The position numbers were made by a program, and so were the translations under genes. 64,000 nt of DNA from Prostheceraeus crozeri (lineage: Eukaryota; Platyhelminthes; Polycladida; Euryleptidae), in contig CAJQUW010003042.1 in the NCBI GenBank assembly GCA_907163375.1, forward strand, positions 1 through 64,000, given 5' to 3'. Below the pieces are notes generated by a model that was not told the DNA's origin, ran no database searches, and saw only the letters and a list, made by a program, of their open reading frames with translations. The first letter of the stretch is position 1. Each line of letters opens with the position of its first letter. This document shows positions 12,795-23,300 of the stretch, in pieces.

Positions 12795-12965
12795 TTTGTA
12801 TTACTGTCACGATCAGTCCGTGGTAATTTCTTCAAAGCTTCAAAGATTTGCATATCTTACATTACTCGTGTTCACCTCGAGTTCATTTAATAAAATCGAA
12901 AGTGTATACACATTGTAGATTCAATAAATGCTGAGTTATTACTCTACCTAATATACCTACTCTAT
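12795..12965 (-). repeat. dispersed repeat, copy 1 of 2 in the window
   Basis: The reverse complement runs TATTAGGTAGAGTAATAACTC, a GCATTTATT segment, CAATGTGTATACACTTTCGA, then GAAGAAATTAC and ACGGACTGATC. The same series appears on the + strand at about 45735-45915 with substitutions and small gaps. It has no coding potential. It may be a SINE or MITE, or a duplicated non-coding segment. No target duplication was identified. Confidence 0.6.
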
Positions 12966-13025
12966 GGATGGGATCTCCTCCAAATACAAATAAGTTCCTT
13001 ATGCTAATGCTATATTTGGAAGAAC

Positions 13026-13730
13026 CAGTGTTGCCACAGCGGCGGAATTGGCGGAAATCTTGAGGTGGTGGCGGAATTCTTGGAATTTGAGAATTCCGCC
13101 GGTCCTATTTTTTGATCATTCGGCGCAAGCTTAATTATCCTACAGTAGCAAACGCAGATGCGGATTTTCAGCTTCTTGTCCGTGTCAACTTGCATGATGT
13201 TCCTACAGTATTGGAACGTTTCAATCTCAGATACTCGCTTCACACCTCGTCATGATTTAGCGATTTAACCATTAGATTTTCAATCTTTCTGAAATTACTT
13301 CTAAAATCAAAACTTCCTAATGTTGTCTAGCCTCTCTTATTAATGGATTGGTCCCATCAGTAGGCCTACGTAACTCAGCATCTGTTTTGTGCTATTTTTT
13401 CAAATTGAATTACTTGATCAGTGAATGGGTAGAGTTGCAATTGAAGCATATGTGATGCGCATTAAACTCACTGCTTTGGAATCCGTTAAGATGATAAGGT
13501 ACCTATGATGGGAGGGCATGGGAAACAAAAGAAAAATCAGGTTACTCAATTTAGTATGCATCATTATTTACATAGGCTAAATTGCGTGATGTACGTGCGT
13601 GTGACTGTAAACCGATCCCCAAAATTGCTTTATCTATCTTTAATAAAGCGATTCATACATAGGTCTAGGAATCGGCACACCTAGACCGTCGCGGCGGAAT
13701 TCTTTCCAGTTGGCCGCTGTGGCAACACTG
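13026..13730. mobile_element. hAT MITE with 18-bp terminal repeats
   Basis: The left end CAGTGTTGCCACAGCGGC is the exact reverse complement of the right end. The flanking octamers are GGAAGAAC and GGAATAAC, an 8-bp target duplication with one mismatch, which is the hAT superfamily hallmark. GCGGAATT motifs repeat in both subterminal regions. The 705-bp body has no readable transposase, so the element is non-autonomous. Confidence 0.88.
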
Positions 13731-14487
13731 GGAATAACCGTACAAGACTACGGCTTTATTTTGTCGACAAGATACTAAATGCTGTGAGTTTTTAGTTAGA
13801 TACTCCACTAAAATCCTGGTTAGCACATAAAATCGTGCCAATAATTCAATTGTGTTGCTTGCATTATGGAACTCGCTGCATTTGTCTTCCTCTTCATTAG
13901 AATTGCTGACAAGAAGATAGTAAATTCGCATTTCGAAGGAGTCGCTTTGAGAACATGGACAAAAGTGAACAAGCCGTTCATATGAACGCATTACAATATT
14001 TTACATGAATAAAGGTGTGCGCAACGAATCGAATGCCGTGTGCATGTAGAGAGCAGATTGCACGCGCTTTCATTTGTGGACGCACACAAAGGACAATGAC
14101 ACACACAACAATTAACAAGGCCTTTCATGCCATTCATAAAATTGCGTCACAATCCGCGACATTGGTTAACGATATCGTTCCCACCGCTAACATAGATCAT
14201 GAGGAACAAAAGACATTTTATTGTGCTGATTGCTATTTGACGTATATGAGAACAGAAGCGCATATCAAGTTTTTGAAAATATGTTTAAGCCATCATGTGA
14301 TACTTGAATATGTATCGCACATGATCAAGATGTAGCTGTGGCTGCGACCACGATGACGTCATCGCAATGAAAAGTGCATCACTGGTGGTGGAAGGAATTA
14401 AGTTGATTTCATAAAAATGGAGAAGCATCGTGAACGAGTCAAAGAATTGCAGATTTCTACACAACACACTCCGAAGAAAAACAGTGC
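13731..14487. other. intergenic stretch, no gene seen
   Basis: Two overlapping frames of just over 100 codons (minus 13665-13991, plus 14015-14335) show no domain, no splice context and no family resemblance. I treat both as chance. Confidence 0.5.
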
Positions 14488-15049
14488 TGATGGGTTATCT
14501 CCCCTCACGTTTTCAAATTTATCTAAAATCCGTAGAAATGAATCAATTGTCACACCACTTCAGAGACACGTAATTGAGCATACTTTCCACCCACATGCAA
14601 ACATTTATGCTAATCGGACAAGTACTTTTTAAATTAGAGACGATGACATGAAGTGTAGCGATTTCAGCAGTTTGATCTGACTTCGCCTGACCTCATCGTC
14701 TGAGCAGATAGCACTATCTCAACGAAGTCATGTCGCGACAGCTCTCGAAGTGATGATGACCAGGCCACATCCTTTTCATTGATATGCTTAACTTAAGAAA
14801 GATGTAGTAGGGTGATGGTCGTGGGAAGAGAACAATGAACATGTGACAAACAATGACGCGTCGAACAGACGAAGTCAGATCAAGCTGCTGACATCGTTAC
14901 ACTTCAGGTTGTCCTCTCTAAATCAAAAAATACTTGTCGGCATAAATTTTTGCATGTGGGTAAAAAACAATTGACAGCTTCGTGACAATTGATTCATTTT
15001 TAAGGTTATAGACAAATTTGAAAACGTGAGAGGGGGAGATAACCCATAA
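14488..15049. repeat. fold-back element with ~200-bp arms
   Basis: The left arm starts GGGTTATCTCCCC and continues ACGTTTTCAAATTT. The right arm ends with the reverse complement, GGGGGAGATAACCC. Similarity continues inward through ATGAATCAATTGTCAC, CCCACATGCAAA and TTGATCTGACTTCG, so arms of about 14488-14700 and 14862-15049 pair with roughly four bases in five matching. The centre of about 160 bp is unrelated. An AT dinucleotide flanks both ends. No coding sequence; this looks like an old TIR transposon derivative. Confidence 0.7.
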
Positions 15050-15379
15050 GTACCTAAAAAAGTAGCAAACAACAAGGCTTGCAAGAAGAAATACTTATAT
15101 GATCAACATCAGGAAATTTGAATTGAAGAAGGAAGAATCGAATTGTTTACAACAGTCACTCAATGAAGTGACAAATACTTTGTGATCTTGCAGAGCTTTA
15201 TGTCGCACTGTATATAAAATGGTCATCCTGCAAGATCGACCATAGAAAAGCGCTATAGACGCCAAAGGCCTGTCATTGTTTTGTGAACTAACTATTTATA
15301 GAATCAACCGTAAACAAAAGGCATTTGACCTTACATTACTCGGGCCATATCATCGATCTGAAATCACTCGGGATGTCCT

Positions 15380-15552
15380 TAATCTAATTTCTTTGATTCA
15401 CTTTCAATGTCTTTTTTTCTTTTCTTGTTAATTTGTTTTGGTTCTCGTATTGTATAAGTTACATGTGAATGCATAGTTTGTGTATGTGGCCCCACGATTC
15501 CCATTATTGGGGCTTCTAAATATAAACGTTATTATCATTATTATTATTATGT
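15380..15552 (+). repeat. probable LINE 3' tail with (TTA)n
   Basis: A pyrimidine-rich stretch leads to GGCCCCACGATTCCCATTA, TTGGGGCTTCTAAATATAAA, then ATTATCATTATTATTATTAT. Short microsatellite tails after a GGGGCTT-TAAA segment are common at the 3' ends of CR1/L2-like LINEs in invertebrates. No reverse transcriptase sequence is attached. The assignment rests on style only. Confidence 0.3.
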
Positions 15553-16489
15553 TGTCCATCGGGGGAGGGGATCAAATCTGCCTCCCCACACAGAGATTCC
15601 AACACCGTCGTGCGCCGTCATGTGACTTCTCGTCATTGTAGAATAGACAACGGACATTTGGTAAGTGTGAGGTTTGTTTCATGTTATGTCTCATTGTAAC
15701 TGCTCATGAGAAAGCATGTGGGCGACAATGAAAGACATAAATGTATGAACACATCATTTCACTGGGTCGCCTCCTGTTGTTGTTCTACTTTTATTGCTCA
15801 TGTTCTCTGAGTTAATCAGCAATTGATCTATATGGTGTGCTTCATTGCGGAGAACAGTAGCGTTCAAAGAAGGTCTTATCAGACGAGTCACAGCACCTTT
15901 GAGTGAGATCAAATGAGGTATCGATCTGCAATCAGTTCCGGGTAAGCTGAGTGAATTTGTAATATCTAACCTGCGACGTGTGACCAAACGCAATAAGTCA
16001 AAACAATTTTGATCCATTCGATTCACTGTTGAAAGCAATATTGTCGTATGCATTTGCAATGGTCCAATTCGATTCTTTGGCGGTTGAGAAATTTCACGCA
16101 ATTATTTAGCAGTCAAGGTTAATGAACATCTCGGGTGTTTCAGGAAAATTTGGTGCTGTAGTGGTGATGCATAAATAAATAAACAAATAACTGTAGAAAA
16201 ATATTGACAAATTGCATTTCTATGGACATTTGGATCAGGAAGTCTCATCAAAAGGCATTCATCTCTACGGATGCAGTCAAGCGTGTAATTAGTTATATTC
16301 TTTGGTTGGTTGAACTCGTCTCCAGCAGGAAAATCGCTTCGAATTATCTGAACGGCTGAGTTAGTCTACTTCGTTCAATAGCTTTCATCACAGACCTCAA
16401 AGTTCGACACCTTAGTCGAGAAGTTCGCCTTAACTATCGACTTCGGTTCCATTCCTTGGACAGGGGAGCTCGTCTCTACCACAGACCTG
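15553..16489. other. intergenic stretch, no gene seen
   Basis: A minus frame of 115 codons at 15754-16101 is the only long open frame. It has no recognisable domain and no good splice context. From about 16370 the sequence grades into decayed minisatellite units. Confidence 0.5.
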
Positions 16490-16985
16490 AGTTCTATTCA
16501 ATGATTGGGGGAACTCGTCACCTCAGTTCGATTCCTTGGTTGGAGGACCTCGTCTCCACCATGAACCTCAGATAGATTCCTTGTTTAGGGGAGTCTGTCT
16601 TCACCACGCACCTCAGTTCGATTCCTTGGTTGTGTGAGCTCGTCTTCACACGCACCTCAGTTCGATTCCTTTGTTGGGGGAGTTTGTCTCCACCACGCAC
16701 CTCAGATAGATTCCTTGGTTGTGGGAGCTCGTCTCCACCACGCACCTCAGTTCGATTCCTTGGTTGTGTGAGCTTGTCTTCACACGCACCTCAGTTCGAT
16801 TCCTTTGTTGGGGGAGTTTGTCTTCACCACGGACCTCAGTTCGATTCCTTGGTTGTGTGAGCTTGTCTTCACACGCACCTCAGTTCGATTCCTTTGTTGG
16901 GGGAGTTTGTCTTCACCACGCACCTCAGTTCGATTCCTTTGTTGGGGGAGTTTGTCTTCACACGCAGCTCAGTTCGATTTCTTGG
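16490..16985. repeat. 44/45-bp minisatellite with dimer structure
   Basis: About twelve tandem units each contain CCTCAGTTCGATTCCTT. From the motif at 16521 onward, starts fall at 16566, 16611, 16655, 16700, 16745, 16789, 16834, 16878, 16923 and 16967. In the 3' half spacing alternates 44 and 45 bp because two variants alternate: one with TTGTGTGAGCT...TTCACACGCA, one with TTGGGGGAGTTT...CACCACGCA. This gives an 89-bp higher-order unit. Units upstream to about 16400 are degenerate. The array ends about 120 bp before the acceptor of the first BTB exon. Open frames across it are side effects of the repeat. Confidence 0.95.
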
Positions 16986-17115
16986 CTAGTCTAATGTGTT
17001 CGGTGATTTAGTATGTTACTGGTGCGCTTTATAATTATCTGGTATTGATTCTTGACTGTTGCTGTATCTGCTTAGATTTTCTGATGCATAACTTTTATTT
17101 TGCAGAAGCTCGACG

Positions 17116-17328
17116 ATGCCATCAGGTGGAAACAACGTTGTAAAGCGTCGCGGTAGTGATCGAGTAGCTGCTAATGATTTATCCCGATTCTTCTCCAATC
17201 CCTTCCTAAGTGATGTGAATTTGATCGTTGGCGGAAAATCCTATCATGCACACAAACTGGTTCTGGTCAAGTCTAGTCTTGTCTTTGAGAGGATGTTTAG
17301 TCCGGATTGGCATCCACCGACATGTCAG
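17116..17328 (+). CDS. BTB gene exon 1 (N-terminus and first half of BTB)
   Basis: Encodes 71 residues ending HPPTCQ, with donor CAG|GTAAGG in phase 0. The ATG at 17116 follows a good acceptor at 17105. The frame stays open back to that acceptor, so translation could begin in an earlier exon. The start is therefore provisional. Confidence 0.75.
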
Positions 17329-20300
17329 GTAAGGAACAAGATCTGCTTTCATGGACTGGTTGTACTGGAGATGTAATGTTGAGTTGAAAATGTAGATACA
17401 TGTGGATGTGGTCAACGCACATGTGGATACATATTGCCATTCAATCTTCCCGCGGTTTCGAAGGTGCTCCTACTATATTATTCGCAGTCATAATGGAACA
17501 AAATAGCTACCGCAGCTGCCAAGTAAGGCAAATTATCATGGCATATAATACGAGTATACTCATTGTATACCATGTATATAAGACTGATATCTTTGATAAT
17601 GCCCAGAAATTCATTAACGGCCCGGAAAACTTCCCATTTTCTAGTACACGTTTTCTAATTGCATGCATAGATATAGATGGAATACATAGATGTTCTGGAT
17701 CTACAAATTATGGATTCATATCATGCACGCAAACAACATTTCAACACGAAAATCCTGAGTTTATGGATAATTCTGCAATCTAAGGAAGAGAACACACAGA
17801 ATAGTTCTACTCAAATGTTATTGTGACAATGTTTCGTTCACCATCCGCATTGATTTTCATTTTCTTTGTAGTAGGACCAGCAAAAATATGAGTTTCGTAT
17901 CTCTCAGTGTATGTCACATCAAGGGCCAATGATGCGGAAGGCTCATTTCTTGGGCAAATTTCTGCTCCTTTTCCTGACTCAATTCGATCCAACTCCCACG
18001 CTTCAGTCATACCTTCAGACAATGCATTTGAAATTCTTTTCTTTTCTGAGAATGACATTTTCTCTGTGCGCTTGTCATACAAATCAATACTCGAATTCAC
18101 TTTGTGTCCCGTTACAGCCATGCAAGCCTCTCTACTAAAGCCCTTTTCTCTTAAAGTCGTTACTACGGTTGGGCGAATGCTGTGATTAGTATATATCGAA
18201 TTCAGCATTGCGCGCTGTGAAATTGCCTTCATCATACCCATTAGCTTGTCCTTTCCCAACGGCTCCTTCTGACAGTACCAGCTGTTCGTGGTCCAAATTA
18301 ACTTTGGCTTCGGAAAGAGGTTCTCACCCGGCAGTTTTGACAAGTACAATCTCACAGCCGCTACTGTAAATTTGTCTTCGTTTGTGGTTTCTGTCATGAT
18401 AATTTGTCGAACGCTGTTACTGTTACCCACTTTGACATTTTTTTCCTTGATCGGATGAACCAGATCAACAAAATATTCGTTTCCATGGCTACATACTTTC
18501 AACGATGATTTTTGTAGTGAACGAACCCATTCCCGGCCTCGAAAACCGAAGTGATAGACGACTTTATAGAACACTTCGTCCTGAAGGCGCTTTGGAGTTG
18601 TTCGATTGAAATAATCATCAAGAAGCTCCATATCTTTCTTGTCAATTGGAGGATATCCACTTCCACCTTCTGATGTCCTTGCTTCTTTGTTCTTCAATGA
18701 TGAGTCAATTGCGGCTTTGTATGTTTTATCAAGTTTATAGAAAATGCGAATGTCAAGAATTTCAATGTCTCTTTTCTCCAGTAGATACCTGTGGAAAGCT
18801 GCACGCATGCATACAAGAGATGAAACAGCGTAATGATCATTGTCTTTCTTCCTGATCTTGGTGAAGAAGAGGCGTAGATAAGGCTCAATAAATCGAACAG
18901 GAATTGTTTCGATATTATTTGGCAACTTTTGTTCATTCAAAAAGTTCTTCAGTAGCTTTATGTATGTCTTTCTGCACAGCATGGAAATCCGAGATTTAGT
19001 CATTTATTATAATATATTTCACTATCTAGGTTAATGAAAGTAGACAAACTAAATCAAGCTACATGTAAATAGACCTACCATAGATCTTACATACATACTA
19101 TACATATCGTTATAGTATAGAGGAGTGTCATGTCCAGGTGCTAGTATATAGATGTCCATGATCTTAGGTTATGTAGAAATCAGATCAAACTATTTTGAAT
19201 TTTTTCGAATGTCAAGCATTTCTTTCTGAGCAGTTCAGTGATATCAAAGTGGCTTCTAAAAGATTTGCTCATACATCAGATGAAAAAAGAAAAAATGATA
19301 TAAATAATTGCATTCCCAAAAGTACATTGTCGAAAAGTAGGTGGGCAATGAAACTTTTCAATGACTGACTGGCCGATTGGAGAGTGAGATACAACGAGTA
19401 CATAAATTCACCAAAGCAGATTTAGACTAGCGCCTCAGATTTTTTTTCTGCAATATGCGCAAAGCTACTGGAGAAATGTACCCTCCCTAAACACAGAAAG
19501 ATATTTGTAGCGCTATTCAGTACCATTTCAACAACATGTTGGGATGGAATATTTCCATATTTAATGATGTCGAATTTATAGAAGGCCGCAAGACTTTGAA
19601 CAGCCAAATGAAGAATGCCGCTGAGATTGGCCTGGTCCGTCCGAAAAAGAAAGCCATTGTGATCAGTAAAGATGATGAAGATTTGCTTTGGAAAAATGGA
19701 TCATTTGGTTGTTCAGGTTCAGAGCAATTGTTGAAGAGTTTGATTTATTTTTTTGGTTTACATTTTTCGTTACGGGCTGCTGAAGAACAATGGGACTTAT
19801 GCTTCGGTGAAAATTCTCAAATTACATTGCACAAAGATAAAGATGGAAAAGAATATTTGCAATATGTGGAAAGAGTATCAAAAAATAGGAAATTCGGACT
19901 GAAAATGGCAGGTTACGAACCAAAAGCCACAAGATTGTACTCTTCTGATGATTCTACACGTTGTCCAATAAACTTATACAAAAAATATTTAGAACATAGA
20001 CCAGAATCTAATGGAGAACCAGGATGCGAAGCATTTTACTTGAGTCCAATAAAATCACCTCAAACCAACATTCGTACAATAGAATTCCATACGGAATACA
20101 CTCAATTCAGAAGGTAACAGTTCGACTTACTGAGAGCTTGGATTTGCCTGGATTTGTATCGAATGCGAGTTTAAGGAGAACGGCACGGAATGGTCTTTTA
20201 TCAAGTGGATTACCGGCTGCTATTATTCAAAAAAGACGGGAAGAACAAGCGAAAATGCAGATGCTGCATACATCGATGCAAGTGAATTTGAACGACGAAT

Positions 20301-23300
20301 GTCAGGCGCATTATATTGCCAAAGGAATGAAAACAAAGTCAATGTTGAAGCCCAAAGGATGGAATCGGCTCCACCAATGAGTTTTTCAAATTGTTCAAAT
20401 TGTGAAATCAACATTAAGATTCATGTTCACTGCACTTTACAAACTAATAATTGTTCACTACTTTTTAATCTTACATTTTGCTATTGGTCTTTAACGGTTG
20501 TCCTACGCGCTTTTCAATAAGCAGTTAAAGACGAAACGGGTATAAATAACCCGTGTTCTTCTTATTACATTTTGCCTCTTCTCATCGTTCAGTTTTGAGT
20601 GTTTTTATTAGTAAGTGAGGCAACATGTTTGAAGATTGCTTGAAATACAGATTTACATGTAGAGTATCGGTGATGATGCCCAATAATTATCAAATATGTG
20701 TAAATAGGCCTACAGGTACATGCAGGCTATTGATCAACTATAGTAGTGCCTACTTCTTGTTAGGTTATCGCCGTCTAGCATATTAAAAAGTAGTTAAATC
20801 ACTAGTACTGATATTTATGCCAGTTTAAACATGCAATAACCCCGCCATGTATCGGTAGTCCATAAATGTAAATTATATTTTATGCATGTATTATACATGT
20901 ACATACATGTATGACATGTTTGGAATCATGAATAAAATTGTAAATAAAATACATAATTCCTATTAAGACGTGTAGTTACTCGCACAAGTTTCAATTTCGT
21001 ACAAGTTCATTTTATTGCAAAAATTGGAAAAGACTAAGCATTATATCTATCGGAAAAGCCAATATTGGCGCGGGCGCGGGCGCTTGCTGCCTCACACGCA
21101 CACAACTCTCTTTCGCTGTGTCTAAACATCAATTAATGCTCCGTCTAAACACACGACCAGCTTGTGTGTCTAATTGTTGGAAGAAAACAGCTGTGATTCG
21201 AACACGTGCTGCAAAACTGTTCAATGAGGTTGAGCGTCTGACTTTGAGACGGAAAGCTGTGCACTGCTGTCACGACAGGCTATCGAATTTAAATGAATGA
21301 TGACACTTTTCATTTTTATAGCTGTTGGAAAATTACTTTTGAGGATGCGCCGAAGGCCTCGCACGTACGGAGAAGACGCCACTGGTGGTATTATTTTCTC
21401 TAAGTGCATCAACCAGTTCCATGGAAGTATGCCAATTATCAGCAGCTAGCTGACGACCTGTGCCTAGCTAGGTTGTGACATTTTCATTTGGCCTGATAGT
21501 TCCAACTCCAATGTAAACAATTCCATCTAAAATATAGAATGTCTCAGCACAGCACAGCCGAAGGAATTTTATCTCGAACTTTCCAGGCTTAGAGCTTATA
21601 TATTGCTGGAATCGGACTCTCCTGTGGAACTCAAGAAGCTGCTCGTCTACTGTCAAGTAGGGACTGGGAATGAAGAAGCGAGACAGATCAGCGTTGAATT
21701 ATTGAAATACATCCTTTACCGGTGCAAGTTTGTCACTGCGATCGCGACGTAATGGGTCATCAAATCGTAGCACTGATTTTATTTGTAGGAATCTCGCGTG
21801 TCATGGTTGCTTCATGGTCATTTCATACAGCGGTGTGCGGTCGCTGTGTTGCAGCGGTGCATATTTGTTCATCACAGAACCGAAAAGTCATTCCTTATTA
21901 CGAGTCGAAGAAGTATTTTGCGCATAGTACCAAGTTAGTGTACTTTGTCTTACATGTGACAATACATTGAGATAAACTGCTATTCAAATTTCTAAATTTT
22001 GTTAATGTTCCTAATGTTAAATAACGCAGTCTTTTAATGGCTTCTGACTCAACTTTTGGTGATGTACTATTTTGTAGATTATTGGGCATCAATCACTACT
22101 CTAGAGTTGGTCGCAATTTCAAGATTGAACTGAAAACGAACTACGGAAAATACTCGGGTATGACTCACCCGATCCGTTCTTAAACCATTATCTAGTTTTA
22201 TTTAGTTATTTGTCTAGAATTGCAACTCAAGACTCTCACGGTTTAATGAGGTCATATATTCATTAAAAGTCACGAAAGGAAATTTGGCTAATAGAATCAC
22301 AAGCGAAAATATCTTGCGTTGAAGATATCGTCGGGTGCTGTATACCCGTAAAGTAGGACAACCGTTAATGATGAAATAAAGTACTAGTACTTTCTATAGA
22401 AAGTACTCGAACAAAGATATTTTCATTGACTTTACCATGGTGAGCAGAGTACTTTCTACGCTGAGAAAATATCCCATTAACCAGTACTGAGTACTATAGA
22501 CTGACCTAGATGGTGAAATATATCTACCATAGCAAGTCAATAAATGCAGTGTATACCTAAAAGGCTAGCTATAACGATATCATCAACCGACACTTGACAA
22601 TAAAGTAGCTGATATTGCATAATTTGATATCACAATCTGGATCAGGTGATATCAGGCAACATCAACCGTTTGAGTTAGTGACATCAATTTTGATAATCGA
22701 CAGAGAAAGTAGATAATGCCATAGATAGAAGCACCATGTTACAGTGAATGCCATAGTACTGAAGATTATTTATAGACTTCTATAGATTAATTACTACTTG
22801 ATGGTGGATAAGGAAATACAACGCATTTATTAGACTTAAGGAAATACAACGCATTTATTAGACTTAATCTTATTTATTGCATTTCATTCTCGATGGCTTT
22901 GGAGGTCATAGAAATGATTGAAATGAGTTTGAAATGCATTATTGCCCAGCATTGGAGGGTATGTAATGCACCATTAGAATTCTCACCGTACTAGATAGCC
23001 ATGAACCGTCGTCCGTCACTCCAGCTTGAAAATCCATTAATGAACGAATTGGTAAAGTGATATTTCAAATCATTTTTAGATAGAGATCTGAATTTCAAAT
23101 CTATTCACATTTGCAAACATTCATAGACTTTCACACTTTCCATGAATTACCATCTATTGAGAGAGCAAACTTCCATACACTTCAATAAGAGTCAATCAAA
23201 GATTTCTCCATCTCTGCATTATCTGTTACTAAAACTGATCAATAATTCCAATATTCATAGACTTCTCAAGAGTTACATGCAATAGCAATACGCAGCCTCG

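Noticed and set aside
13665..14335. Two frames of 106-108 codons between the hAT MITE and the fold-back
   Set aside because: No recognisable protein features, and the codon use looks random.
15754..16101. 115-codon minus frame
   Set aside because: Composition is plausible but no motif, splice context or homology is recognised.
16518..17011. Several 68-91-codon frames over the minisatellite
   Set aside because: They follow directly from the tandem repeat being open in several frames on both strands.
17400..17783. 127-codon + strand frame next to the Crypton gene
   Set aside because: No domain, no family resemblance, and it lies in an intron. Length alone is not convincing.
21190..21260. GATTCGAAC and a 5-bp stem with 7-nt loop suggesting an antisense tRNA
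   Set aside because: The loop lacks the required T33, the other arms do not pair, and the position lies inside the decayed piggyBac body.
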